NCBI RefSeq assembly: GCF_041146395.1
Contig: NC_090989.1
Coordinates: forward strand, 174,933,501 to 174,997,500
Source of the DNA: Eulemur rufifrons
Taxonomy: Eukaryota > Chordata > Mammalia > Primates > Lemuridae
Direction of reading: 5' to 3'
Length of the DNA: 64,000 nt
Under the pieces are notes generated by a model. That model made no database searches and was not told the origin of the DNA. It was given only the letters and a program-made list of their open reading frames with translations. Both the position numbers and the translations under genes were made by a program. This document shows, piece by piece, positions 33,481-44,885 of the stretch (position 1 is its first letter; each line of letters starts with the position of its first letter).

Positions 33481-35818
33481 GAGCTATTGTAAAACAGTAT
33501 TGAATTCTTGATTTGATTTTCAGATTGATTGTTATTGGTATATATAAATGCTACTGATTTTTGTATGTTAATTTTGTATTCTGAAACTTTACTGAAGTCA
33601 TTTGTCAAATCTAGGAGTCATTTGGAGAAGTCTTTAGGGCGTTTTAGGTTTAAGATCATATTATCAGCAAACAGAGATAATTTGACTTCCTCTTTTCCAA
33701 TTTGGATGCCCCTTATTTCTTTCTCTTGCCTGATTGCTCTGGCTAGGACTTCCAGTACCAGGCTGAATAGGAATGGTAAAAGTAGGTAGTCATCCTTGAC
33801 TTGTTCCAGTTCTTAGGGGGAATGCTTTCAAATTTTCCCCATTTAGTATAATGTTGATTTTGGGTTTGTTATCTATGGCTTTTATTACTTTGAGGTATGT
33901 TCCGTCAATGCCTACTTTGTTGCGTGTTTTTATCATGACAGGATGCTGAATTTTATCAAATGCTTTTTCTGCATCTATCAAAATGATCATATGGGTTTTG
34001 TTTTTAATTCTGTTTATGTGGTGAATCACTTTTATTGATTTGCATATATTGAACCATCTCTGCAAACCTAGAATGAAACCCACTTGATCATGGTGTAATG
34101 TCTTTTTGATGTGATATTGAACTCAATTTGCTAATTTTTTTTTTTTGAGGATTTTTGCATGTATATTCCGCATGGATATTGGCCTGTAGTTTTCTTTTTT
34201 TGTTGTGTCCTTGCCTGGCTTTGGCATCAGGGTGATACTGGCTTTGTAGAATGAATTAGGGAACACTGCATCCTCCTCAATTTTTTGGAACAGTTTCAGT
34301 AGGATTGGTACCAGTTCTTCTTTGTATGGCTGCTAAAATTTGGCTATAAATTCATCTGGTCCTGGGATTTTTTTGGGGGGGAGTTTTCTTTATTACTGAG
34401 TTAATTTTATTACTTATTATTTATCTATTCAGGATTTCTATTTCTTCCTAGTTCAATCTTGGGAGGTTGTGTGTTTCTAATAATTTATCCTCTTCCTCAA
34501 GGATTTCTAGTTTGTGCACACAGAGATATTCATGGTAGTCTCTGATAACCTTTTGTATTTCTGTGGCATCAATTGTAATGTTGCCTTTATCATTTCTAAG
34601 TGTGCCTTTTTTAATCTTCCTTTTTTTTTATTTGTTAATCTAGCTAGCAGTCTACCAATTTTGTTTATTTTTTCAAAGAATCAACTTTTTGTTTCATTGA
34701 TCCTTTGTGGGTTTTTTTGGTCCCAATATCATTTATTGTTTAGGTGTGCTCTGATCTTTGTTATTTCTTTTCTTCTGCTAGCTTTAGGTTTGGTTTACTC
34801 TTTTTATTTTCCTAGTTCCTTGAGGTATGACATTAGATTGTTAATTTGAGATCTTTCTATCTTTTTGATATAGGCATTTAGTGCTATAAACTTCCCTCTT
34901 GGCACTGCTTTGCTATATCCCACAGGTTTTGGTATGTTGTGTCTCTATTTTCATTCACTTAAAAAAATTTTTAAATTTTTGCCTTAATTTCATTATTTAC
35001 CCAAAGATCATTCAGGAGCAGGTTGCTTAATTTCCATATATTTGTATAGTTTTGAGAGATCTTATTGGTATTGATTTCTAGTTTTATTCTACTGTGGTCC
35101 AAAAAGATACTGAATATGATTTTAAATTTTTTTAATTTATTGAGACTCACTACGTGGCCAAGCATACAGTCTATTTTGGAGAATGCTCCATGTCCAAATG
35201 AGAAGAATATATATTCTCCAATGGTTAGGTAGAATATTCTGTAATTTATCTATTATGTCCATTTGGTCTAAACTTCAGTTTAAGTCCACAGTTCATTCAT
35301 TGATTTTGTGCCTTGATGATGTGACTAGTGCTGTCAGTGGATTGCTGAAGTCCCTCACTATTATTTTGTTGTTGTCTATTTCTTTGCTTAGTTCTAGTAG
35401 TAATTTTTTATTTAATCTGGGTGTTCTGGTGTTTGGTGCATATATATTTCAGGTTGTTACATCTTCTTGTGAATTCATCCCTTTATCATTATATAATGAC
35501 CTTCTTTGTCTTTTTTTTACTGTTGTTGATTTATAGTCTGTTTTATTTGATGTAAGGATAGCTACTTCTGCTTGCTTTGGGTTTTTATTTGTGTGTAATA
35601 TCTTTTTCTACTCCTTTACTTTGAGTCTGTAAATGTCTTTACCCATTAAGTGTGTTTCTTGTAAGAAGCACATGGTTAGATCTTGTTTTTATTAACTCTA
35701 TTCTGCCAGCCTATATCTTTTAAGTGCAGCAGGTAGTAAATTTATGTTCAATGTTAATATTCATACACAAGATTTTATCCTGTCATAGTATTAATTTTTA
35801 CCTAGTTGCTTTGTAGTT

Positions 35819-36880
35819 TCAATTGTTTAATTGGTTTAAAGGATCTGTGAGTTTTATAATTTCATGTGCTTTCATGATAACAAGTATTTTCCTTTCATTT
35901 TCATGTTTAGAACTCTTTTGAGCATTTCTTGGAAGGCAAGAAATGTTCCTGAATTCTCTTAGCATTTGCATGTCTGGGAAAGACTTTATTTCTCCTTCAT
36001 TTATAAAGCTTAGTTTAGCAAGATACAAAATTCTTGGCTGGAAGCTTTTTTCTTTAAGAATAATTAAAATAGGATCCCAGTACCTTCTGGCTTGTAAGGT
36101 TTCTGCTAAGAAGTCCACTGTTAGTCTGATGGAATTTCCTTCATGAGTGATTAGATACTTCTCTCTTGCCACTTGTAGGATTTTTTTCCTTCATGTTAGC
36201 TTTAGACAGTCTCATTAGTCTAATGACTATAAGCCTTGGTGAGATTCATCTTGCACTATCTCTCCCAGGTATTCTCTGAGCTACTTGTATGTGGACATCT
36301 AATTCTCTAGAAAAACCAGTGAAGTTTTCCTGAATTACTTCCTCAAATAGGTTTACCAAGCTTTTTACTTTTTCTTTTTCTTTCTCAGGGATGCCTATAA
36401 CCCATAGATTTGGTCACTTTACATAATTCTGTATTTCTTGAAGGCTTTGTTCATGTTTTAAAATGCTTTTTGCTTTATTTTTGCCTGACATGGAAAATCT
36501 GAAAGACCCGTCTTCAGGCTCTGAAATTTTTCATCTGCTTAGTTTAGTCTATTGTTAAAGATTTCAGCTGCATTTTGTAATTCCTTCAACAATTCTGTTT
36601 GATTTTTTAAAATATCTACTCTTTAGTAAATTTTTAAGTCATATACTAAAATTTTTTACTGAGTTCTTTGTGTTGGTTTTAAACTTTCTCCTGGATCTCA
36701 TTGAGCTTCCTTACAATTCATATTTTGAATTCTTTTTCTGTCATTTCAGAGTTTTCATTTTGATTAAGACCCATTGCTAGAGAGCTAGTGTGATCCTTTG
36801 AGGGTGTCAAAACACTCTGGTTTTGGTTGGCTTGTTTTGTTGGGTTTTTTTAATACTGCCAAAGTTCTTATGCTGGCTCC
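35819..36880 (-). pseudogene. L1 ORF1 relic
   Basis: ORF1p is the RNA-binding chaperone of L1. The block 35819-36172 is open for 117 codons on the minus strand and carries C-terminal-domain text ('RRYWDPILIILKEK', 'ILYLAKLSFINEGEIKSF', 'QMLREF'). Upstream (36180-36880) the frame is broken, but antisense text fits the central and coiled-coil parts. The 5' limit is approximate. The spacing to ORF2 is short, as usual for L1. Confidence 0.78.
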
Positions 36881-38784
36881 TTCTCATCTGGAGAAGCTGT
36901 CATTTCTTATTTTTCGATTTACTTTTGTTTAGATAGAGCTTTTTCATAATTATTATTATTATTTCCTCTTGAGGGTGTGACTATAATGTATGTTGTGTTT
37001 GGTCATTGGCTTTGATTCTGGGTGTTTTCAGGGGCTTAAGCACCTGAAAAGCACTTGTAGGAGTTCCTTGGTTGTGGATAGCCTTCATGTGGTGGCTTTC
37101 TCAAATGCTGATTGTAGTAGTGATGTACTGGCCATATGAACAGCCTCACTACATTCTGTGGGACTGGGGTTGCAGAGGTCTCAAGAAGTGTATCTCATTC
37201 CCCTTCACTCTTCTGTCAGCAGGTTTTGTATTGGGTTGTGCAGTTCAATCTCCAGGCCAGTAAGTGGTGCTTACGGGTAAGAGCTGGCTGCAGCAGTAGC
37301 CAATGGGAATGTGCTTCATCTTTGTTTACTAGGAGGGGCTCTCAGTTGTCTCAGGTAGTGGGTTGGTCTGTGGAATGCCAATGCCCTGAATTCTCTCATC
37401 AACTTTGGAGGTGGGGACAAAGTTAAATGGAGCTGAGCTCCCGCCAATCTTGCCGTCAGATACCCCAGTGACAACCAGACGCACCAGCTCTGATGGGGGT
37501 GTCAGGGGTAGCTTGCAATGAAATGTGAGCCACAGGGTAGGGGCTGTACCAGCTCCATGTTCCAGGTAGGCAGGAATGCGGTCCATCTCCCTATCATATC
37601 CCTGTCCCAGGGCTCATGACCTTCAGCCCAGATAGAAACTGTTGTTTACTTTCAGGCTGCAATATGGCAGAGGGCAGTGGAAAACGCCTGTCCTACAGCT
37701 CTCTGCCAAAATGGCCTTGGGGTGGAACCTCTTCCCTCAGCCCAAAACAGATAGCGTGACTCACCTGTACTCTGCTACAGGAACAGTGTTGCACCATGCA
37801 GGGAGAGGGATGGGCCCCACCCCTCTTGCAAGCCTGAGTGCAGTGAGCACACCATCCCTGGTGATGTAGCCTCCCCCAGTAGCCGTGGGATGGCAATGTC
37901 CCAGTGCACCTGTTCCAACCCTCCACCGGAACAGCCACAGCTGTGTCCACAGTAGTGGGCAGGGGAGAGGAGACATCCCCCTCTCCATATCCATTACTAG
38001 GCACTGGTGCCACCTGGCTGCTGAGGTAGAATCACATTTCTCCCCTGCAGAGCCTAGCACGACACCCAGATCTCTGCTGGGAGGGCTTTCATTATCTTTA
38101 GATCATAAGTGGAGAGCTCTCAGGCAGAGAAGAGTGCACATTCTGGTTTCCTTTGTCCCAAGAGGTGCTTTGGCATGCTGCACTCTCCCTTCCCCTAGGA
38201 GCAACCTGCCCGGAGTGTTAGACCTCCCAGAATCCCGCAGCTCCCCTGGGTCCCACAAGACCTCTGTGGCCACAGTATAGGTAGGTGCTGTAGAATATCT
38301 GTAGGACATCCAGTGATGTAGGGACAAGTGCTGAGATTCTTGGGCAGGACAGAGGCCCCAAATGGGTGCACAACCAGTATAGTATCCATCAGCTCATCTC
38401 AGGTCTGGAGGTAAGGTAAGGAACCCTGCATGAGCTGGCAGCCCATTGCTCCACCCTCAAGAAGTTCTCAAATCACCATCCGCAGCAGAGCTGTGGCTCA
38501 TAAGGGCTCTTATGAGCCACATTCTACTGCTCCTCTCATTCTACTGCTGGGGTGAGAGGAGCAAAAAGCACCCTCTCTTTCCATGGGACTACAAGTTTCT
38601 CAGGGATCGATCTCTGCCAAAACCTTGCTTCTTTCCTTTTTCACACCCCAGCTTCTTCCCATAGGATCCAGCACTCTTCCTTCAGTATTCCACTCAAGCC
38701 ATGATTATTTATTTACCTTTGTTTCTACTTTCTGAGGAGAACTGGCATCCAATGTCTATAGTCAGCCATCTTGATAAAAACCCC
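36881..38784 (-). promoter_or_regulatory. L1 5' UTR / internal promoter region, decayed
   Basis: This is much richer in G+C than the surroundings, as L1 5' UTRs are. On the minus strand it starts with 'ttttatcaagatggctgact', matching the start of older primate L1 5' UTRs. Overlapping frames of 60-131 codons on both strands (for example 37885-38280) come from base composition and are not genes. It contains two strong hairpins at 38493-38563. Present activity cannot be judged. Confidence 0.7.
38493..38563. repeat. Two adjacent perfect hairpins in the L1 5' UTR
   Basis: Hairpin 1 has a 12-bp stem (gtggctcataag / cttatgagccac, 38493-38504 and 38509-38520) with a 4-base loop. Hairpin 2 has an 11-bp stem (tgctcctctca / tgagaggagca, 38528-38538 and 38553-38563) with a 14-base loop. 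The 12-mer cattctactgct occurs twice, at 38520-38531 and 38537-38548. Confidence 0.9.
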
Positions 38785-39302
38785 TATACATTCATCTGTT
38801 GGTGGACACTTTGGTTATTTCTATATCTCACCTCCTGTGAATAATGCTACTATGAACATAGGAGTGCAGATATCTCCTTAAGATAGTGATTTTATTACCT
38901 TTGGATATATACCCAGAAGTGGAATTGCTGAATTATATGATTGTTCTATTTTTAATTTTTTAAGGAACCTCCATACTGTCTTCCATAATGGCTATACCAA
39001 CTTGTATTTCCACCAACAGTGTATAACAGTTCCCTTTTCTCCACATCCTTGCCAATACTTGTTATCTTTTGACTATTTGATAATAGTTATACTAGCAGGT
39101 GTGAGGTGATATCTCATGGTTTTGATTTGCATTTCCCTGATGATTAGTGATGTGGAGTATCTTTTCATATACCTATTGTCCACACATATGTCTTCTTTAG
39201 AAAAATGTTTATTCAGGTTCTTTGCCCATTTTTAAATTGGGTTTTTTGTATTTTTGTTATTGAGTTGTTTGAGTTCCTTATCTATTTTCAACATTAACCC
39301 CT
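38785..39302 (-). mobile_element. Old L1M, part 2 of 3
   Basis: Antisense L1M resumes after the inserted L1: 'tggtggacactttggttatt', 'acccagaagtggaattgctg', 'ccaccaacagtgtataacag', 'ttgcatttccctgatgatta', ending in 'caacattaacccct' at the ERVL insertion. Confidence 0.85.
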
Positions 39303-39830
39303 TGTATATTGGTTAAGGTTGCAGAGAAACAAAACTGATAGGGTATAGAGAGAGAAAGATACAAGAGACTTATTATGGGGATTGGCTCGCATGATTATGG
39401 AGGCAGAGAAGTATCATAATATACCATCTTTATGCTGGACAATGAGGAGAGCTGATGGTATAATTCATTTAGAGGCAAAAGGCCTGACAAACATAGGGGT
39501 GGGGGCAAGAGTGAGGAGCAACTGATGCTAGTGTAAATACTGGAATCAAAAGGCCTGAGAATCAGGAGCTCAGATGTCTAAACAAAGGAGAAGATGTATG
39601 TCCTGGCTGAAGAAGAGAGAATTCACCTTTCATCTACCGTTTTGTTCTATTCTGATCCTTAATGCATTGGATCGTGCCCACCCACACTGATAAGGGCAGA
39701 TCTTTACTCAGTCTATTCATTCAAATGCTAATCTCTTCCAGGAACATCCTCCCAGATACATCAAGAAGTATTGTTTTACCAGCTATCTGATATCCCATAC
39801 CCTCGTCAAGTTGATACATAAAATTAAGCA
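39303..39830 (-). mobile_element. ERVL 3' LTR (MLT2-like)
   Basis: The left end 'tgtatattggttaaggttgc' followed by 'agagaaacaaaactgatag' and the right end 'gttgatacataaaattaagc' are the complements of the two ends of MLT2-type ERVL LTRs. Between them are 'gattggctcgcatgattatg' and 'cgtgcccacccacactgata', also MLT2-like. As the element reads leftwards, this is its 3' LTR, with the internal part to the right. The LTR is complete but diverged. Confidence 0.75.
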
Positions 39831-41936
39831 TCATGTTGCCTGGATCTAGGGTGCCAAAACAAAAATAACCATCATAAGTCTACTTCTTTTCAACTCAGCA
39901 CCCATATGCATCTCCTCAAAGCATACTGGATCTCAAAGGTAATAACAAGGTCATAATATCACATAACATGATACAACTATCCCATGTACAACTGAAAACA
40001 CACTAATCCCTTCCCCAAAAGAAGGGATTAAGAGGAGGTAAAGTCCTTCAGTGATGGTTACACTTCTCCTGATATCCTAGAACTTACAAGCAATGATATA
40101 AAATTAATAATACTTAAATACTGATGTAAAGTCAATATATATTATGTTACATGATAAGAGAATAAGAGAGGAAAGAAAACATCTGTGGAAGGAGGCTGCT
40201 GCTATCCACAGAAAGGGACATCCTATCCACTTGATTATTAAAATCCTTCTCTGCTGATGTTACCCTTTGGTGAGTATTCACAAGGGACACACATATCTTC
40301 TTTTTTAAATACATACATATAAACAAGCTAACATAAAAAAATAAGGAAGAAGTATTTATGACAATTACAGTCCCCATTTCTGTAACTGGTCAGGTGGTCA
40401 TAGCTGGTATTTATAACTACCTTCTTCTATCCATTCTGTATTCCCTTTGCCTCCACCAAGAATTTCAGCTGGTTATGGTTCTTTTCCTGGAGAGGTGACT
40501 TGAATTTTCATTTCTGATGGGTCTGGACCATTTGTGGTACTGTCTGGATTGGGTTGTTGTAATTTTCTATTAATCAGGGTATGGTAAGATTAAGAGACTC
40601 CCTAAAGGGATCTCCATTATGGAGTAGTAGTCCAGTTTTCCCTTGGTAGTCAGGATCAATCACCCCAGACAACAGCATAATTCCCTTCTTGGACTGTTGA
40701 CTCGGAGATATGAGGATCCCAAAGTGGCTGAGTGGCAGTCTTAACTTCTAGTTTGTGGAATCATTGTTGTGTCTTCTAGTGTCTCCTGCTGGAACTAAAA
40801 ACTCCATATCAGCAAAGCATAAAGTTGAGGGAACATAAAAATTTTGTTAGTGGGTCACTAAAGGCAATTGTGAGTGGTGCCACTCCCATTTACACCCCTT
40901 TATTTTTGGAAAAACAGCACAGCCTTCAAGAGATCCATGCCTCAGCCCTGCAAGTTATTGCTACCTAGCTGACTGAGTCTTCAAAAGGCCATTCTACAGT
41001 TCTATCAGGCCCGTTCCTTCAGGATGGTGGGGAACATGATAAGACCAGTGAATTCAATAAGCATGGGCCCACTGCCTCACTTCTTTGGTTGTGAAGTGAG
41101 TTCCTTGGTCAGAATCAATGCTATGTGGAATACCATGATGGTGGATAAGGCATTCTGTAGATCCACAGATTGTAGTTGTGGTATAAGCATTGTATGTAAG
41201 GAAGGCAAGCCCATATCCAGAGTAAGTGTCTGTTTCAGTAAGAACAAAATTCTACTCCTTCCATGATGGAAGTCGTCCTCCTACCAGGTAGCTGGCTGAT
41301 CACCTTGGGGCATAGTGCCATAAAGTCTCTGCTGCTGGCAGATAAGCACTCAGTGGCAGCATAGCCAGATTGGCCTTGGTGAGTGGAAGTCCATGTTGCT
41401 GAGCTCATGCACAGCTTCCATCCCTGCCATCATGGCTACTTTGTCTATGAGCCTATTGGGTGATGATGAGGTGGCTGCAGAATGAGGCTGACTGCTATCC
41501 ATAGAAAGGGTCATCTTACCCACTTAATTATTAAAATGCTCCTCTGCCAACATCACCCTTTGGTCAGCATTCACATGGGACACAAATATCTTCTCCCCCC
41601 CCCCACCCCCCGCCGCCCCCCATTCGGAGATGGCTGTCTACATATCTCTTCCTCAAACATCTTTGTCACCAATTTTCCAATCATGTTCCTTCCAACTCCT
41701 TAACGTCCAGCCCAAACTATTGGCTACAGCCCATGAATGGTTATATAATTGCACATATGGCTATTTCTCCTTTCAAGCAAAGTGCACAATTAGATGCACT
41801 GCCTGAAGTTCCACCCACTGGAAAGATGCAGTGGTGCTGTGCACACCCAACTTTATGGCTTGTTGGCTCAAATAAAACCCAGTTCATGATGGGCAGCTCA
41901 GGTCATATGGTATCACACCCATCATGCCTTAAATCA
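39831..41936 (-). pseudogene. ERVL internal region (pol remnant), decayed endogenous retrovirus
   Basis: This is antisense internal sequence of an old ERVL-type provirus next to its 3' LTR. An integrase-core-like segment including a catalytic-type Asp can be read on the minus strand at about 41085-41115. Neighbouring text is pol-like but full of stops and frameshifts, and no gag or second LTR is present. A 105-base block occurs twice (40198-40303 and 41491-41597), so the copy is rearranged. A C-rich tract sits at 41595-41621. There is no coding capacity. Confidence 0.7.
41595..41621. repeat. C-rich tract (G-rich on minus strand)
   Basis: Four C blocks of six or more are separated by single A or G/CG interruptions. 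The minus strand could form a G-quadruplex. It lies just after the second copy of the ERVL internal repeat. Confidence 0.85.
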
Positions 41937-42105
41937 GATACATGATTTCCAAATATTTTCTCCCATTCTGTAGGTTACCTTTTCATTGTGTTGAGTGTTT
42001 CCTTTGCTATGTCAAAGCGTTTTTGTTTGAAGTACACCCACTTGTTTATTTTTGCTTTTGATGCCTGTGCTTTTGATGTCAAATTAAATATATTCTCTTT
42101 AGAAT
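41937..42105 (-). mobile_element. Old L1M, part 3 of 3
   Basis: 'cagatacatgatttccaaat', 'ttctcccattctgtaggtta' and 'gtttatttttgcttttgatg' continue the old L1M directly after the point where part 2 stops (39302). This shows the ERVL copy was inserted there. Confidence 0.85.
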
Positions 42106-43489
42106 AAGGATGGGAATCCCATTTAATGGATGTAAGTTGAGTAATCAATTATAGGCTCAGCATCATATTCACATCTGTGGGTAAGGAATAAAAGAATTAT
42201 AAAACATTTTCCCTACCACTAATAATTTATAAGTTTATGAGAGCACAAGTACTATATTTTGAGGTATAAATCTAGGTTTGAATTAACAAGTTACTTAGCT
42301 TCTCCAAGTCTTGGATTTCTCACACTTAAAATATCGATAATTATGCCTGCCCATATCATTGTACTAGTTGGAGTTCTCAAGTACTAGTGACCAAAATGGA
42401 ATTTTTTTTTTTTTTTTTACATTACCAGAGTCACTCTATTTCAGTGTTCTTCAGTGGTTCCAGGGTTCATTCAAAGTTCTGGTCTTCTGTTATTTGATTG
42501 GTCTTTCCATTATAATTATTTTCTAGAAGCAACATAGCAGACTTCTCATTTCATTTCATTGATCAAAGCTGGGACTTAAGTCTATGTTTAAACTAGTAAC
42601 AGGAAAATAGAATTGCTATAAGGGGACTAGATCATTCATGATTCATCCTGTGAAGCTGGGGTGGAGGCCATCCTTCCCTGAGAACAAGGTGTCACTACCC
42701 ACCAACTGAAAAAAATCAGAGTTCTGTTAACAAGGAAGTCAGGCCCCAACAATGTCAGCCATGATCATAAAATAGCATGAGGACTACATTAATAAATAAG
42801 TTAATGTGAAATGACTTTCCTAATTCTAATATGTTACACAAATATTGTTACTATTGTTCTTTTGTTGATGAGGATGCTGTTATTATTGGCACTTAATGTG
42901 GAAATCTGCATTTACAACTAAAATTATACATCCACTAATCCAATACTATCCTCCTCCTTCCCTAACTCTCTCTCTCTCTCTCTCTCTCAGCATCTCCACC
43001 TAGCTACTCAACAATTGAGGACACTTTTCCCATGTAAGAAGTGTTCCTTTCATCTTCCCAAAGCAGCCTAGAAAATGTTATTAATAGAAATTATGGTAAT
43101 AATAACAATAATAACATAGCAGGTCTGCCTTCATAGATAGTTAATTCATTATCACAGTAATTTGATTAGGTACTGTTTCTGGGATTCTGACTCAGAGGGC
43201 TTGGAACAGAGAAAATAAATAAATAAAATGCCATCAAAATTAAATGAAAAAAGAAAAATTTTATCAAGACACAGTTTCTCCACTAATACTATTTAATACC
43301 AAAAATAGTTTCCACTAGTACTTCCCACTGAGTTTATGGACTTTGTGGCAAACTTGTATGACTGTTTTCCACCTACCTCCTTTTCCTCATTATTAGTAAA
43401 TAAATTTTTATTTGATACCTACTTCTAAGACATTATGTTGCACACCAAACACAGCCATCATCTATAAGTATTTCTATCAGAAAAAGAAA
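42106..43489. other. Mostly unique DNA with T run, (CT)n and possible old repeat
   Basis: There is a T run at 42401-42418 and a (TC) run at 42966-42989. Text at 42590-42760 ('ctagatcattcatgattcat', 'aaggaagtcaggccccaaca') resembles a diverged LTR or DNA-element copy that I cannot name. There are no exons. Confidence 0.4.
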
Positions 43490-43836
<347 letters not shown>

Positions 43837-44099
43837 AACTGCAGCTATGATAGAATTAAAATATTGACATAATGTTCAAGCAAAGGGTTAAAACACCTTG
43901 AACTGAGTAAGGGAAAGCCTTGAAAATTTTGTTAAAAGAAGTATTTAAAGTACAAGGGAGATATATGAATGAAAACAAAAAAAAATTGATATTTTAATTT
44001 AATCATGTCAAAGACTTTTTACTCAAATAAGATTATTTTAGTGAGAGGTTTTGCAAGATGCTTAAACCAGACAGAGTAATCCATCTTCTCAGTATATTA
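43837..44099. other. Unique A+T-rich DNA
   Basis: No feature was recognised. Confidence 0.35.
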
Positions 44100-44533
44100 T
44101 TGTATTAGCTAGATAACCCCAGTTGTTATAGCAAACAAATTAATAAATGAATGGGCTTAAAGATGACAGAAGTCTATTTTATGCTCATACAAAGCCCAAC
44201 GTGCCTCAGATTGGCAAGTGACTTGTTTCCCCCAAGCAATGACTCAAAAACCCAAGGCATCTCCTACCTTGTGGTTCTGTCATCCTTAAGATGTGGCTTC
44301 CAAAGTTGCCATCTCAGGTTCATCATGTCACAGAAGGATAACAACCATGGACAGTTGGGCATAAGAGGATTTGTATAGGCCAGTCCTAAAAGTAATATAT
44401 ATTTTTCCAGTCCCATTCCATCAGATAGATCTCAGACATATGAACACATCTAACTGCAGCAGAGACTGGAAAATATAGTCTAGGAAGAAAATCAAATTAG
44501 TTGGATATCCACCTAGCCAGTCTTCACCACAAA
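44100..44533 (-). mobile_element. Ancient LTR (ERVL class, LTR16/LTR33-like)
   Basis: 'gttatagcaaacaaattaat', 'gaagtctattttatgctcat', 'acaaagcccaacgtgcctca', 'ccttgtggttctgtcatcct', 'gactggaaaatatagtctag' and 'ctagccagtcttcaccaca' follow in order the complement of an old LTR with an 'aataaacttttgttgtttaa' end. The subfamily is uncertain. Confidence 0.5.
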
Positions 44534-44659
44534 CATAACCAAAACTTTTACATTAATATCAAAAATTTCAAGCTAAAATCTAATATCTATATAATATAGA
44601 TCTTTATGGCTGTAGTAATACTTATTATAATAAAAATTGTAACAGTCATAGCAATAATA
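44534..44659. other. Unique A+T-rich gap
   Basis: Nothing was recognised between the LTR and the MIR. Confidence 0.35.
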
Positions 44660-44885
44660 ATGGTGACCTTTGAGGAGTCGTCACTATGTGCCATACACTG
44701 TGCTAAGGGCCATGTAGGGATATATCATTTAAACCTCACAGAATCCCCCATGAAGTATATGCTATTACTATTGTCACCATTATTTAGAGGGGGAAATTCA
44801 GGCATAAGAAAACTGAGCTAATTCATCCAAAGTAATGGGTGATGGGCAGTAAATAAAATGGTAGGACTTAAATGCAGGACAAGTT
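44660..44885 (-). repeat. MIR SINE
   Basis: 'cactatgtgccatacactgt', 'gctaagggccatgtaggga', 'tttaaacctcacagaatccc', 'ccattatttagagggggaaa' and 'gtaggacttaaatgcagg' track nearly the whole antisense MIR. Confidence 0.8.

Larger units (their letters stand above)
31910..35770 (-). pseudogene. L1 ORF2 relic (endonuclease, reverse transcriptase, Cys-rich end)
   Basis: ORF2p makes and integrates L1 cDNA. On the minus strand, endonuclease-region text lies near 35460-35700. The reverse transcriptase core is read in the open block 33790-34083 ('[20 protein letters not shown]', then 'GTSQG'). Downstream, the active-site box reads Phe-Ala-Asp-Asn at 33660-33671 in place of the usual Phe-Ala-Asp-Asp. The Cys-rich end lies at 31919-32263 ('[18 protein letters not shown]'). 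An Alu (32872-33209), a T25 run (33456-33480) and many stops break the frame. It is a dead copy. Confidence 0.85.
31064..38784 (-). mobile_element. Nearly full-length L1 inserted in the old L1M
   Basis: All L1 parts are present in antisense order from left: 3' UTR (31064-31900), ORF2 relic (about 31910-35770), ORF1 relic (35819 to about 36880), and a long 5' UTR ending at 38784 with the complement of an 'atcaagatggctga' start. A 13-base duplication of old L1M with one mismatch flanks it: tatccattcatct (31051-31063) and tatacattcatct (38785-38797). Two Alus lie inside (31470-31757, 32872-33209). Without them it is about 7.1 kb, the normal length of an L1 with a long 5' UTR. Stops and frameshifts show it is long dead. 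Confidence 0.88.

Noticed and set aside
37885..38280. 131-codon frame and overlapping frames on both strands
   Set aside because: They sit in the G+C-richer L1 5' UTR; composition and dense overlap on both strands explain them.
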